From CAWKKW01 sp963850345 (GTDB taxonomy: Bacteria; Acidobacteriota; Terriglobia; Terriglobales; Acidobacteriaceae), in contig CAWKKW010000005.1 of the NCBI GenBank assembly GCA_963850345.1, positions 558,001 through 622,000 of the forward strand: a stretch of DNA of 64,000 bases, in the 5' to 3' direction. The translations under genes and the position numbers were made by a program. The notes below the pieces were generated by a model. The model saw only the letters and a list, made by a program, of their open reading frames with translations. It searched no databases and had not been told where the DNA came from. Shown here one piece after another: positions 1 through 9,364 of the stretch. Every line of letters starts with the position of its first letter. The stretch's first letter is position 1.

Positions 1-146
1 CACTGCATGAATGCAGCGATCATGGCCTCCTGCGTGGCGTCTTCCGCCATGGCGAAATCACGGAATCGGCGGGCGACAACGCCGAGCACCTGCGGCGCAA
101 GTTCACGCAACAGATACTCAGACGACTTGTCCCACGGCCTGATCAT
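1..146 (-). CDS. ECF RNA polymerase sigma factor, N-terminal part (runs off left edge)
   Basis: The first 48 codons on the minus strand, from an ATG at 146, are open to the window edge. They read like sigma-70 region 2: residues LLRELAPQVLGVVARRF are followed by an acidic helix AEDATQEAMIAAF, the core-binding helix of ECF sigma factors. The start lies 9 bases after the YciI stop, so the two genes are probably one transcript. YciI-like proteins are commonly encoded beside ECF sigma factors of the SigJ/DUF6596 type, which supports the call. The rest of the protein, including region 4, is outside the window, so its subgroup cannot be named. Confidence 0.75.
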   Translation of the reverse strand, partial: MIRPWDKSSEYLLRELAPQVLGVVARRFRDFAMAEDATQEAMIAAFMQ

Positions 147-155
147 CGCGATCGC

Positions 156-548
156 TTACATCATCTCTGGAGGTGGCGCGCTCATCACCTGCCGAACTTC
201 GATCGGCATGTTGAGCGGCGCTCCGCCGGGTCCCGGCGCGGCTGACACTCGAGCGGCGATCGCATAAGCGCGCTCGGCAGACTCGACATCCACGATCCAG
301 AAGCCAGCCAGGAACTCCTTGGATTCAGGAAACACGCCATCTGTGACAGGGACGCCATCGTTGCCGGCCCGCACCTGTTTGGCCTGATCCGGAAAGGAAA
401 GTCCCTCCGCCAGAACAAACTCGCCAGACTCGATCAGTTCCTTGTTCAGCTTCATCATGAACGAAACGTGCGCCCGCAGGTCGGCTCGGGGCCAACTGGG
501 GACGCCATGTCCAGCCTTCATCGTGTTCATCATCAAAATGTATTTCAT
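156..548 (-). CDS. YciI-like (DGPF domain) protein
   Basis: A 130-residue soluble protein of the YciI/YCII family, a dimeric alpha/beta-barrel fold whose biochemical role is mostly unknown. Visible family traits are the N-terminal strand MKYILMMNTMKAG, the GVFPESKEFLAGFWIVDV segment and the C-terminal PIEVRQV strand. The ATG at 548 has an AGGAGA ribosome site 4 bases upstream. It lies 9 bases before the ECF sigma factor start and is a close paralogue of the next YciI gene upstream, so the three genes look like one module. Family membership is secure; a role in sigma-factor control is only an inference from context. Confidence 0.85.
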   Translation of the reverse strand: MKYILMMNTMKAGHGVPSWPRADLRAHVSFMMKLNKELIESGEFVLAEGLSFPDQAKQVRAGNDGVPVTDGVFPESKEFLAGFWIVDVESAERAYAIAARVSAAPGPGGAPLNMPIEVRQVMSAPPPEMM

Positions 549-622
549 CGTCTCTCCTAACTCGGATCAGTGCAGGTTAATGGTAGTTATAAGTCGAAGG
601 AATGATTCAGCGCCACGCTACT

Positions 623-1015
623 TCATCGCGATTGGGCGCTTGCATCCGCGAATTGCCGCACCTCAATGGGCATATTGGTAGGATTTCCTCCGGGTCCGGG
701 TGCCGCCGAGATTTGGGCCGCGATCGCATAGGCGCGGTCATTGCTGTCTACGTCAACAATCCAGTAGCCCAGCAGAAACTCCTTCGACTCCGGAAAAATG
801 CCGTCTGTTACCGGAATTCTATTTTTCTCTCCGCGCACTACTTTAGCTTCGCCGGGGTCAGCCAAGCCCTGCGTGGTCACAAACTCACCCCTTTCGGCCA
901 GCTCCTTCCCAATGGACGTGAGGATCTCCATATGCGCATCGATATCCTTTGGCGACCAGGCGTGATAGGTATCAACACCAGCTTTGGTACCGGACATCAA
1001 TAAGATGTATCTCAT
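623..1015 (-). CDS. YciI-like (DGPF domain) protein, tandem paralogue
   Basis: A 130-residue YciI-family protein closely similar to its downstream neighbour: both share the GIFPESKEFL/GVFPESKEFL block, the AYAIAA.(I/V)SAAPGPGG segment and the (N)MPIEVRQ end. I chose the ATG at 1015 (MRYILLMSG) because it lines up with the paralogue and has AGGAGC 8 bases upstream. An in-frame start 13 codons further up adds residues that do not fit the family. Function is not known beyond the family. A local duplication is the simplest explanation for the pair. Confidence 0.85.
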   Translation of the reverse strand: MRYILLMSGTKAGVDTYHAWSPKDIDAHMEILTSIGKELAERGEFVTTQGLADPGEAKVVRGEKNRIPVTDGIFPESKEFLLGYWIVDVDSNDRAYAIAAQISAAPGPGGNPTNMPIEVRQFADASAQSR

Positions 1016-1202
1016 TTTGCTCGCTCCTGTATGGTGGCTTATTTCAGACTTCACCGTTTCTCTTTCCTACTTGCGTGTTCATGGAGTAGTCGAAGCCAAC
1101 TCGGCGATCTCTACATCGCTTGGAAGATTATTTTTCAACCATAACTCATGCCGGTATGTCGATTTGGAGCGCCCAGCATCGACATACGAGTGGAGGTTGG
1201 AT

Positions 1203-1961
1203 ATGACTACTGAGGATGGTGTAGTGGACGTTAGCCAGGATTGGGTGCTGGCGTGCGATGTTCAGCAGCGGTTCATGCAAGGTGTCGACCGGCAAGTCGG
1301 TTCCGTCGACGTAAGCGGACGATGCCGTCAGGTTCGAGCCCTCGGGGGCGATTGCTATTATTGCACGGCTCTCCCCAACGACCACCTGTCTTTTGTGGTG
1401 GGCGATGCCTCCGGCAAAGGCCTGGCGGCGGCGCTGATGATTGCGAGTGTCCAATCTTCACTTAGGACAGGAGCGTTGTTCACGGGAGACGACTTGGCTA
1501 CACTCTTCAAAGTGGTGAACCAGGAGGCATACGCTTCGTCGCTTGATGACCGTTACGCGACAGTCTTCTATGGTGTTTTCAGCAGAATGACGGGGACCCT
1601 CCGCTACGTGAATGCTGGGCACAACCCGCCGTTAGCTCTTCGATATGATGGCTCGATCCAATGGCTCGAACCGAGCGGACCTCCCGTTGGTATGTTCCCT
1701 GATTCGATCTATCACGAAAGCGTGGTTCGGTTGAATGCTGGTGATTGGGTCGTCGCCTACACAGACGGCGTTGTTGAAGTGACCAATCCGGAGCAGAAGG
1801 AGTGGGGAATAGAAGGACTGCTGAACGCCGTGGCGCAGGGGGTAACACTCTCCTCAAACAGTGCTGAAAAGATAGTCCAGCAGATCTTTGATTCGATGGA
1901 TATATTTTCGGAAGCGCATCAGACAGATGATGCCACTGTAGCTATTCTGCGTGCGGTCTAA
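1203..1961 (+). CDS. PP2C-type SpoIIE/RsbU serine phosphatase, stand-alone
   Basis: A 252-residue protein made almost entirely of a SpoIIE/RsbU phosphatase domain. Such enzymes dephosphorylate STAS-domain anti-sigma antagonists in partner-switching pathways. Metal-site motifs are in order: GGD near residue 50, VVGDASGKG near 70, NAGHNPPL near 140, YTDGVVE near 190 and DDATVAI at the C-terminus. GGAGG lies 6 bases before the ATG at 1203 and decides the start; the frame is open further upstream but lacks family sequence. There is no PAS, GAF, HAMP or membrane segment, so any input must come from a partner or through expression. No kinase or STAS gene is adjacent. It is divergent from the YciI genes. 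Confidence 0.85.
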   Translation: MTTEDGVVDVSQDWVLACDVQQRFMQGVDRQVGSVDVSGRCRQVRALGGDCYYCTALPNDHLSFVVGDASGKGLAAALMIASVQSSLRTGALFTGDDLATLFKVVNQEAYASSLDDRYATVFYGVFSRMTGTLRYVNAGHNPPLALRYDGSIQWLEPSGPPVGMFPDSIYHESVVRLNAGDWVVAYTDGVVEVTNPEQKEWGIEGLLNAVAQGVTLSSNSAEKIVQQIFDSMDIFSEAHQTDDATVAILRAV

Positions 1962-2119
1962 AGCAGGTGAGAGAAAAGTCTTGTCCTTGCAGGGGCGCGG
2001 CACGGGTTACGGCTGCGTGCATCGAGCGAAATGGCACTCCACGATCAAACCCCAATGAGTGATGCTTTTTTGCTGGGCTGCTCGTGAGACATCTTCCAAC
2101 CTGCATTCCGACCCGCAGT

Positions 2120-3772
2120 TTAGTGCTCCGCATGCGCCAGCATCACTGCCGATTTCTGCGACGCTTCATCGAAGTACCTGACCATCCGCTGCGGCTCGCT
2201 GGCCTGATACGACCCCAGGTTATGCGCCCAACGAAATCCAATCGGCTGATACCAGAGCTCCACCTCAACCTTGAACGGACCCACCGCGTTGCCGGTAGAC
2301 ACGACATACCGCACCTTACTTCCCTTGTCGTTGAAGTCTGGATCGCTGGCCGCTTCGCCCACAACGGCGATATCCTTCTCCGCCGTGGCTTTATCGAAGC
2401 CCCGCGGCAATAGGCGGGTGTCCTTCAGATAATCCACGGCATGTAGCAGTCCCGTGGTCACCTTACCGGTGGGATCCTCCAAGATCGGCTCGTAGATTTC
2501 CACCTGGTCAGGCCGAGTAATCTCACGGTAATATGGTTCATATCGCAGTGGATCCTGGTCGTTGTCATTGCCCACAATCGATCCGTCCGGATTCAGCGCA
2601 CCCGATTCGAAGACCACTCGAGCATTTGCATCACGCACGGTTACGTGCAACCACGCTCTCCGTGATGGATAGGCCGTTGGCAGTTTGTGCCCCGTCAGAT
2701 TCTCTACCTGTACCGTCACCGCCAACCCATTCGCGGTCTGCTGTACGCTTTGAATTGTCAGCTTCGCAGATTGCGTCTGCAGGAACTCAGTTGTCCGCTT
2801 CACCGCTGCTTCGAGTTGCTCCGGCTCCGCAGCCGTAGCTAACTCCTTCCGATGATCCTGCAAGATTCCCTGCATCAGAAAGTTCGCGCCGACAAACACG
2901 TGTTCATGCATCCCGTCGCGCGGTTGACCATAGAGAGCCGTGATGGCCACTGGCTCACTCACGCGCGGCATGTGGCATTGCTGGCACGTCTGCCTCGTCT
3001 GGCCGGCGGCGTAGTCGCTATGCTGCCACTCCTGATAGGGCACCTGCTCGGGAAACCGGGCAATCTTTTCGCCATGGGGTCCCAATGTATCGGTGTACAA
3101 AGTGTGACAACTTCCGCACAGCCCCGGATCACTCATGTGATGGCCTTCGGTCGGGCGATAGGTCGCGGTCGAGGAGTGCATCAACGTTTGATGGCCATGG
3201 TCGACAGCAAACGGCCCATACTCCGGACGCTCCCCGTTCTTGTCGGCCTGCGCAATGGCGACGTTTCCCACGAAGGTCGCGGGCGTTCCGAGCCCCTTGG
3301 CCTCAATCTGGTGGCATACCGAACACGTAACTCCATCCGCGGCCGCCTTGTCTCCCTTAGGAAACTGCGACAGAGGAAGACGCGACAAGACTGCCGTGTG
3401 CTTGTGCGTATCGCGGTCCGCCATGCGCACTGCGGGCATGTGGCAGATCGAGCACTCGTCCTCTACCTCCTGCTTCGACTCCGGATGATCCATCGTCTCT
3501 CGTCGTACGCTGCCCTGCCAGTAGGGATCGCGGGAGGAGTTCGCCATGATGCTCGCACTCCATTGAAGGCCAATCGAGACGTCTTCACCGGACTTCGTCT
3601 TCAACCCGTTATGGCAGGCCACGCAGCGGTCAGAGGTGCGAAACACCGTCCCTGCAGGAACCCTGTCCCCCTTCGCGTTCTCCGTTTGCGTTCCAGACTT
3701 GCCCCGAACCCATGCTGGAAATATGGCCAACGAGAGACTGAGAACGATCGCTACTCCCCAACGAACGTTCAT
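2120..3772 (-). CDS. Pentaheme c-type cytochrome (cytochrome c554-like)
   Basis: A 550-residue exported cytochrome. The N-terminus NVRWGVAIVLSLSLAIFPAW is a signal peptide. Five CxxCH heme motifs follow: CVACH (near residue 50), CSICH, CSVCH, CGSCH and CQQCH (near 260). Several isolated His-rich stretches could supply distal ligands. The C-terminal half, from about residue 310, has no heme and resembles an all-beta domain. I chose the ATG at 3772, which overlaps the upstream stop as ATGA, indicating translational coupling; an ATG at 3787 would add five residues. It is probably a periplasmic or surface electron carrier working with the cytochrome-barrel protein encoded just upstream. The physiological donor and acceptor are unknown. 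Confidence 0.85.
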   Translation of the reverse strand: MNVRWGVAIVLSLSLAIFPAWVRGKSGTQTENAKGDRVPAGTVFRTSDRCVACHNGLKTKSGEDVSIGLQWSASIMANSSRDPYWQGSVRRETMDHPESKQEVEDECSICHMPAVRMADRDTHKHTAVLSRLPLSQFPKGDKAAADGVTCSVCHQIEAKGLGTPATFVGNVAIAQADKNGERPEYGPFAVDHGHQTLMHSSTATYRPTEGHHMSDPGLCGSCHTLYTDTLGPHGEKIARFPEQVPYQEWQHSDYAAGQTRQTCQQCHMPRVSEPVAITALYGQPRDGMHEHVFVGANFLMQGILQDHRKELATAAEPEQLEAAVKRTTEFLQTQSAKLTIQSVQQTANGLAVTVQVENLTGHKLPTAYPSRRAWLHVTVRDANARVVFESGALNPDGSIVGNDNDQDPLRYEPYYREITRPDQVEIYEPILEDPTGKVTTGLLHAVDYLKDTRLLPRGFDKATAEKDIAVVGEAASDPDFNDKGSKVRYVVSTGNAVGPFKVEVELWYQPIGFRWAHNLGSYQASEPQRMVRYFDEASQKSAVMLAHAEH

Positions 3773-4926
3773 CGCCAACCGTCCCATAACTTCCCGTCTG
3801 CCCTGTCCCAGAGTAAGTAGAACAGTACCTGCGGAGATCTGCCCTCTGTGTTCGTAAATGGTGCTCTAACCCCGAAGCCCGTGCGCACGTGCTGCCGACG
3901 GCTGATCGTAATTTGCATCTCCGGCAATACATCCCAGTCGGTGCTAGCGCCTGGCGTGAAATCCCGCGCTGCAAGCACCTCCACCATAGGCGAAAACAGC
4001 CGCCCCAGCATGTGGTCCGAGGCGATGGCCTGTCCTACTGTCGTTCGCCAGAACATGCTGCGCGGCGCCACGCCCGTGTCTACGGGCAGGTCTGCTCCTA
4101 ACTGTAACTGTACAAACGTATTATCCCGGAACAGTTGATCAAAGGCGGCAAACGGCTCGAACTGCGTGGTGCCCGCGCCGAATCCTCGCTTGCTGTCCCC
4201 AGTCGGAAGCAGTACCCCGCCCTGCACGCTCAGGATCGAGCCCGTGCGCAGACTGGAGAACATCTCGCGTTTCAAACCCAGCGTGATGTCTCCATACCCT
4301 GCGGTCCAGTTGTGATTCTGGTCCGCGTAGTTCACGGGTATGTCGGTCTCGAGCTGCGTGCGCGCATCGATGATCGTCCGTTCGTCGATCACGTCCGTGG
4401 TCCACGTAGGAGCGCCCGTCGCGCTCGCTGCGGTCGAGGCTACAATCTCGTTCTCTGGGAATGCCTTCTCCGTGACAAGCGCACGCGGCAGGTTCAGTTC
4501 ACCGAGCGGGTAGTGATGAACGTCCCTGCAGAATCCGCGCATGTAGGCGATTACGTCGTTGATCTGCTCGTCCGTCAACAGGTCGCCGAAGGCAGGCATG
4601 ATCTGTGACAGGCCGCGCGACGGGCCACCATGCACAATGGCAGCCTTCCAGTTTCCGTTTGGTTCCGGTGTCGTGCCCGCGCAGTCCGTGAAGTCCGGAA
4701 AGGTATCCGGCCTCTTGAACATGGTCATCGATTCAGGAGCACCCTTGCCCTCACCGCCATGACACGCAATGCAGCCAGCTTTGTAGATGGCCTCACCGGC
4801 TCTTGCATCTGGTGGCTTTGCGTAGTGCAGGGTCTGCGTGTACAACGTCACAGCCCCGGTACTCATTACCGCAATGCCACTCAGTAGCAGCGCTCGGAAA
4901 ACTCCATTCCGGTTCGGCGCAACCAA
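3769..4926 (-). CDS. Monoheme cytochrome c fused to an outer-membrane beta-barrel-like domain
   Basis: A 385-residue exported protein. After a signal or anchor segment (residues 8-30), residues 40-135 form a class I cytochrome c: CIACHGGEGKG is the heme site and MPAFGDLLTDEQINDVIAYM carries the usual axial Met and C-terminal helix. Residues 190-385 alternate short hydrophobic strands and polar turns (YGDITLGLK, SVQGGVLLPTG, FVQLQLGADLPV) and end in aromatic-rich FYLLWDRADGKLWDGWR. This is typical of 'transporter/MetA-pathway' outer-membrane barrels. The start is a TTG with GGAGG 4 bases upstream. It overlaps the pentaheme gene by 4 bases. The fusion could place a heme next to an outer-membrane pore; that is inference from architecture. 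Confidence 0.75.
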   Translation of the reverse strand: MVAPNRNGVFRALLLSGIAVMSTGAVTLYTQTLHYAKPPDARAGEAIYKAGCIACHGGEGKGAPESMTMFKRPDTFPDFTDCAGTTPEPNGNWKAAIVHGGPSRGLSQIMPAFGDLLTDEQINDVIAYMRGFCRDVHHYPLGELNLPRALVTEKAFPENEIVASTAASATGAPTWTTDVIDERTIIDARTQLETDIPVNYADQNHNWTAGYGDITLGLKREMFSSLRTGSILSVQGGVLLPTGDSKRGFGAGTTQFEPFAAFDQLFRDNTFVQLQLGADLPVDTGVAPRSMFWRTTVGQAIASDHMLGRLFSPMVEVLAARDFTPGASTDWDVLPEMQITISRRQHVRTGFGVRAPFTNTEGRSPQVLFYLLWDRADGKLWDGWR

Positions 4927-5472
4927 CTTGCCTCCTCACATTCCTGCAGTGTGTATCAGATCATTGGACGCAGCAGGCCGCAACCTGCGTCGGCCCCTTT
5001 TCGCCAACTTCGCCTCAACCGGGCTCCAAGCTGAACGCATTTCTTCTGGGCGATGCTGGTTCAGATGCGCAAAAGAAAAACGAGGATTCGCGTGAAGGCG
5101 AACATTTGCCCTCTACACGAAGCGAGTGCCAGATTCTGACAAGTCTTTTTGGTCGAGCACGCAGAACCTCGGGCTTTGTTTCACCCGGCGATAGACGTGT
5201 GCTGCATGCGAGTGTGTTAACAGCCGCGCGCGATGGCATGCACGATCGGATCGCTTCGCGCTTTGGTTAACCGGCTGTAATCCATTGCGAAGCCTGCTGT
5301 AAGAACTCGCGGTGCGAGATTCACGATCCCGGCATGGCCCCCGGGCGTTCCGCCTAACCGCGCAGCATGTCGCGCTTGCCGACCTTTAAGCGGTGTGGTG
5401 CTAAAGCTGACTTCACCCGAGCGTTTGCGTGATGCGCGGAAAGATGGGTGTCGATTCAACTATAGTGTTCGG
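4927..5472. other. Gene-free divergent region
   Basis: This stretch of 546 bases lies between the cytochrome unit (minus) and the GH89 gene (plus). No convincing coding frame or hairpin was found. The right end carries TATAGT at 5461-5466, only 6 bases before the GH89 ATG. This is discussed as a possible leaderless promoter. Confidence 0.5.
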
Positions 5473-7671
5473 ATGTTCAGGACCAGCCTCTTGTATTGCC
5501 TCGGCCTGCTGCTCGCGGGCGTTCCTGTCGTAAGCGCGCAGACCTCGGCGCGGCCGGCACAAGAACTCATTGGCCGAGTGATGCCGCAGCTTGCACCGCA
5601 ATTCGATCTCAAGCTGCAGCCGCTCAAGAGCCGAGGGGACTTCTTTCGAATCTCGGGCAGGAATGCTCATATTCAAATCGAAGGCGGCACTCTGCCTACG
5701 CTGCTTTACGGCGTGAACTGGTATCTGAAGTACGTCGCGCACCTGCAGGTGTCCACCAATGGCATGCAGCTTGGCGCCGCGAATACCGTGTTGCCCGGGC
5801 CGAAGCAGCCGATCGAGAAAGTCGCCAGGTACAAGTGGCGCTACGCTCTCAACGAAAACGCAGACGGATACTCCGCACCCTATTGGGACGAGACGCGTTG
5901 GCGTCGCGAGATCGATGTGCTGGCATTGTCTGGTACCAACGCGCTGCTCATCGAACGAGGAACCGACTTGGTGATGTACCAGACGTTTCGTGACGCAGGA
6001 TATTCCGACGCCGCGATTCGCCACTGGATCACCGCACCCGCACATCAGAATTGGCAACTGATGGGCAACATGTGCTGCTTCATCGAACCGATCTCAACCG
6101 AGCTACTGCACAAACGAGCGGAGTCCGCGAAGAGATTGATATCGATGCTGCGCGAACTCGGAATCACCCCGGTGCTGCCGGGCTACTACGGAATTGTGCC
6201 TGCCGATTTCGCAACCATTCATCCCGGAGCCCACGTCGTCACTCAAGGGGACTGGAATGGGTTTACTCGGCCTGGTTGGATCGACTCACGAGATCCGCGT
6301 TTCGCGGTGCTGGCCGAGTCGTTTTATCGGCATCAACGAGAGCTCTTTGGAAATACCTCGCTTTACGACATGGAAATATTTCAGGAGGGTGGAGCGGCGG
6401 GCGACGTCCCGGTGGGCGATGCCGCGAAGCACATACAGGCAGCGCTCGAAGCGGCGCACCCGGGAGCACTCTGGCTTATGATGGGCTGGCAGAACAATCC
6501 CATGCCCGCGGTAATGAAGGCGGTCGATACGAGCCGCGTGCTGGTCGCAGACATTGAGCAGGGGCGCATTCCGCGTGAGGACCGCGACGCCGAATTCAAA
6601 GGAGCGCGCTGGTTGTACGGCGGGCTTTGGGAGTTTGGCGGCCGCACCACGATGGGCGCCCCGCTCTACGATTACGCCGTGCGCATGCCACAGATGGCCA
6701 AGCGGCCGGCGAGCAATTTGGTTGGGACCGCTCTCTTCACCGAAGGCCTGGACACAAACCCGTTTGCGTTTGACCTGTATACGGAGATGGCTTGGCACAA
6801 CGAGCCAGTCGATCTGAGCGCATGGACAGACGAGTATGCGGTGCGGCGTTACGGTGGGGAGGACGCCCATGCAAAGCGGGCGTGGCAGATCATTCTGAAA
6901 ACGGCTTATGGATATCGCGCCGATGGCAATAAGGATCACGGTGAGCGCGATGCGGCTCATGATTCGCTCTTCTGTGCTCAGCCGTCACTCACCAGCGTGC
7001 ATGCGGCGACGTGGTCGCCCGATGTAATGCGCTATCGTGCAGAAGACCTGCAACCTGCTTTGACCGAGTTGCTTCAGGTAGCGCCGAGACTGCGCGGTAC
7101 CGAGACTTATCGATATGATCTCGTCGACGTTGCAAGACAGGTGATAGCGAACGAGAGCCGCACGATGCTGCCGCAGATCAAAGCTGCATATGAGTCGCGC
7201 GATCGTGCGAAATTTGTTGAGCTTACCAACCAATGGCTGCATCGAATGAGCCTGCTCAACTCACTGCTGCAAACCAATGAATATTTCCTTCTTGGCCGCT
7301 GGCTTCAGTTCGTTCCCCCTTGGGCCTCGTCGCCCTCAGAGTTGGCGCGGTTAAATTACGATGCTCGCTCGATCCTCACCACCTGGGGAGATCGTAAGGC
7401 CAGCGAATTTGGCCTGCATGAGTATGCAAACCGAGACTGGGCCGGACTCATGGACGACTACTACCAGCCCAGATGGAAGCTCTACTTCGACTCGCTACTC
7501 GCTTCGCTCGACGCAAACTCGCCGCCCAAATCGATCGATTGGTATGCCTTTGGTGACGCGTGGAACCGGAAACCCTCAACCTACGCCGCCCATCCTTTGG
7601 GCGACAGCTTTGCCGCGGCGCTGGCGATCGCAGAGGATCTCCATTTAGATCCGCCGAATCAGCAACGATGA
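5473..7671 (+). CDS. Secreted alpha-N-acetylglucosaminidase, GH89 (NAGLU-like)
   Basis: A 732-residue exported glycoside hydrolase of family 89, which releases terminal alpha-linked GlcNAc from glycans such as heparan sulfate or mucin-type chains. Signal peptide: FRTSLLYCLGLLLAGVPVVSAQ. Family signatures are NWQLMGNM near residue 195, ELGITPVLPGYYG near 235, the YDMEIFQEGG active-site stretch near 300, and TEGLDTNPFAFDLYTEMAW near 430, which matches the EGIENNPVVYDL region of NAGLU. The C-terminal third is helical. I chose the ATG at 5473 because it starts the signal peptide; no ribosome site precedes it and a TATAGT box ends 6 bases upstream. No GH89 accessory modules are seen and no polysaccharide-utilisation genes are adjacent. 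Confidence 0.85.
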   Translation: MFRTSLLYCLGLLLAGVPVVSAQTSARPAQELIGRVMPQLAPQFDLKLQPLKSRGDFFRISGRNAHIQIEGGTLPTLLYGVNWYLKYVAHLQVSTNGMQLGAANTVLPGPKQPIEKVARYKWRYALNENADGYSAPYWDETRWRREIDVLALSGTNALLIERGTDLVMYQTFRDAGYSDAAIRHWITAPAHQNWQLMGNMCCFIEPISTELLHKRAESAKRLISMLRELGITPVLPGYYGIVPADFATIHPGAHVVTQGDWNGFTRPGWIDSRDPRFAVLAESFYRHQRELFGNTSLYDMEIFQEGGAAGDVPVGDAAKHIQAALEAAHPGALWLMMGWQNNPMPAVMKAVDTSRVLVADIEQGRIPREDRDAEFKGARWLYGGLWEFGGRTTMGAPLYDYAVRMPQMAKRPASNLVGTALFTEGLDTNPFAFDLYTEMAWHNEPVDLSAWTDEYAVRRYGGEDAHAKRAWQIILKTAYGYRADGNKDHGERDAAHDSLFCAQPSLTSVHAATWSPDVMRYRAEDLQPALTELLQVAPRLRGTETYRYDLVDVARQVIANESRTMLPQIKAAYESRDRAKFVELTNQWLHRMSLLNSLLQTNEYFLLGRWLQFVPPWASSPSELARLNYDARSILTTWGDRKASEFGLHEYANRDWAGLMDDYYQPRWKLYFDSLLASLDANSPPKSIDWYAFGDAWNRKPSTYAAHPLGDSFAAALAIAEDLHLDPPNQQR

Positions 7672-7732
7672 TCCGAACGCGAAAACATCAGACCTTGCAA
7701 TCCATCAACGATGTGTCACCATCGAATAGAAC

Positions 7733-9271
7733 ATGAGTTCTTCCGAAGCGTCACCAATCTCGTCGCCTGCTGCTCCCGAGGGCGACCTTGTCGGCTTCCA
7801 TTTCGACAATACTTACGCTCGGCTTCCCGAGCAGTTCTATGCGCGTGTGAACCCGACGCCGGTGGCCGCTCCTCGCCTGGTCAAGGTGAATGAGCAATTG
7901 GCGCGACAACTGCGGCTTGATCCTGGCGCGCTCGCGAGTCCCGAAGGCGTGGAGATCCTGGCTGGCAATCGCGTAGCCTACGGCTCTGAGCCGCTGGCGA
8001 TCGCGTATGCCGGAAACCAGTTCGGCCATTTTGTGCCTCAACTCGGAGATGGACGCGCCAACCTCTTAGGCGAAGTTGTCGGGCACGACGGTGTGCGGTA
8101 TGACATTCAACTCAAAGGCTCTGGCCCGACTCCCTTTTCGCGGCGAGGCGACGGCAGAGCCGCGCTCGGTCCTGTGTTGCGCGAGTACATCGTGAGCGAG
8201 GCGATGGCCGCCCTGAGCGTGCCGACCACGCGCGCATTGGCCGCAGTAACGACCGGAGAACGAGTGCTGCGCGAAGCGGAGCTACCTGGAGCCGTGTTAA
8301 CCCGCGTAGCTGCAAGCCATCTTCGCGTGGGCACATTCCAGTATTTCGCCGCGCGTGAGGACGTCAAATCGCTGCGGCAACTGGCCGAGTATGCAATCGG
8401 CAGGCATTACCCTGAGGCCATGCAAGCGCCACACCCGTACCGTGCGCTGCTCGATGGCGTGATCGCGCGACAGGCGCGACTGATCGCGCAATGGATGCTC
8501 CTCGGCTTTATTCACGGCGTAATGAACACCGACAACACCTCGATCTCGGGCGAGACAATCGACTACGGCCCTTGCGCCTTTATGGAGGCATACGATCCGA
8601 ACACGGTATTCAGCGCCATCGATACGCAGGGGCGCTATGCGTACGGCAATCAGCCTCGCATCGCGCTCTGGAATCTGACGCGGCTCGCCGAAGCATTGCT
8701 GCCCCTGCTCGAACACGAAGCAGGCAGCGAAGAGGCCGCCCTGGCATCGGCAAAAGAAGCCCTGCTTACATTTCAACCGCAGTTCCAGATGGCTTATACC
8801 GCCGGCCTGCGGCGCAAATTCGGACTCTTTACCGCGTGCGAGACCGATGCAGCACTGGCGGAACAGCTACTGGATGTCATGGCTGCCAATCGCGCCGACT
8901 TCACCTTGACCTTCCGCCGCCTGGGTGATGCCGCGGCCGGGGCGGATGGTGATCAGGCAGTCCGCATGCTCTTCGCCGAACCCACGGCGTATGACACGTG
9001 GGCTGCTGCATGGCGCCAGCGTCTCGAGCAAGAGTCCGTCTCGGCAGAGACGCGTGCTGCTGCCATGTGGACGGCGAGTCCGGCCTTCATTCCTCGAAAC
9101 CACATCGTAGAAGCGGCCCTCAATGCTGCGATGTGGCAGCAAGACTTCCAGCCCTTTGAACAATTGCTCGATGTTGTGTCACGGCCTTACGAGGATAGGC
9201 CCGAACTGCAGCGCTTCGCCGCGCCGGCGACTCCAGAGGAATATGTCAGTCGTACTTTTTGCGGTACGTGA
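7733..9271 (+). CDS. selO: Protein adenylyltransferase SelO (YdiU/UPF0061 family)
   Basis: A 512-residue member of the SelO pseudokinase family, which transfers AMP from ATP to Ser/Thr/Tyr of target proteins and is linked to oxidative stress. Visible motifs are GNQFGHFVPQLGDGRA, IQLKGSGPTPFSRRGDGRAA (ATP-binding Lys and Arg region), VPTTRALAAVTTGE, HGVMNTDNTSISG (metal-binding Asn/Asp) and IDYGPCAFME (catalytic Asp). The protein ends FCGT: the Cys sits third from the C-terminus, where eukaryotic SelO carries selenocysteine. Length agrees with bacterial homologues. There is no ribosome site before the ATG at 7733. It is an isolated housekeeping-type gene on the plus strand. Confidence 0.95.
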   Translation: MSSSEASPISSPAAPEGDLVGFHFDNTYARLPEQFYARVNPTPVAAPRLVKVNEQLARQLRLDPGALASPEGVEILAGNRVAYGSEPLAIAYAGNQFGHFVPQLGDGRANLLGEVVGHDGVRYDIQLKGSGPTPFSRRGDGRAALGPVLREYIVSEAMAALSVPTTRALAAVTTGERVLREAELPGAVLTRVAASHLRVGTFQYFAAREDVKSLRQLAEYAIGRHYPEAMQAPHPYRALLDGVIARQARLIAQWMLLGFIHGVMNTDNTSISGETIDYGPCAFMEAYDPNTVFSAIDTQGRYAYGNQPRIALWNLTRLAEALLPLLEHEAGSEEAALASAKEALLTFQPQFQMAYTAGLRRKFGLFTACETDAALAEQLLDVMAANRADFTLTFRRLGDAAAGADGDQAVRMLFAEPTAYDTWAAAWRQRLEQESVSAETRAAAMWTASPAFIPRNHIVEAALNAAMWQQDFQPFEQLLDVVSRPYEDRPELQRFAAPATPEEYVSRTFCGT

Positions 9272-9364
9272 CGCCCCGCCATGTGTGCGTAGAGATCAGC
9301 CTCGCCATCGAGAATCCCCGTGACTTCACCTTGAGCCCATGGAATAATCCGCATACACCGCTCT

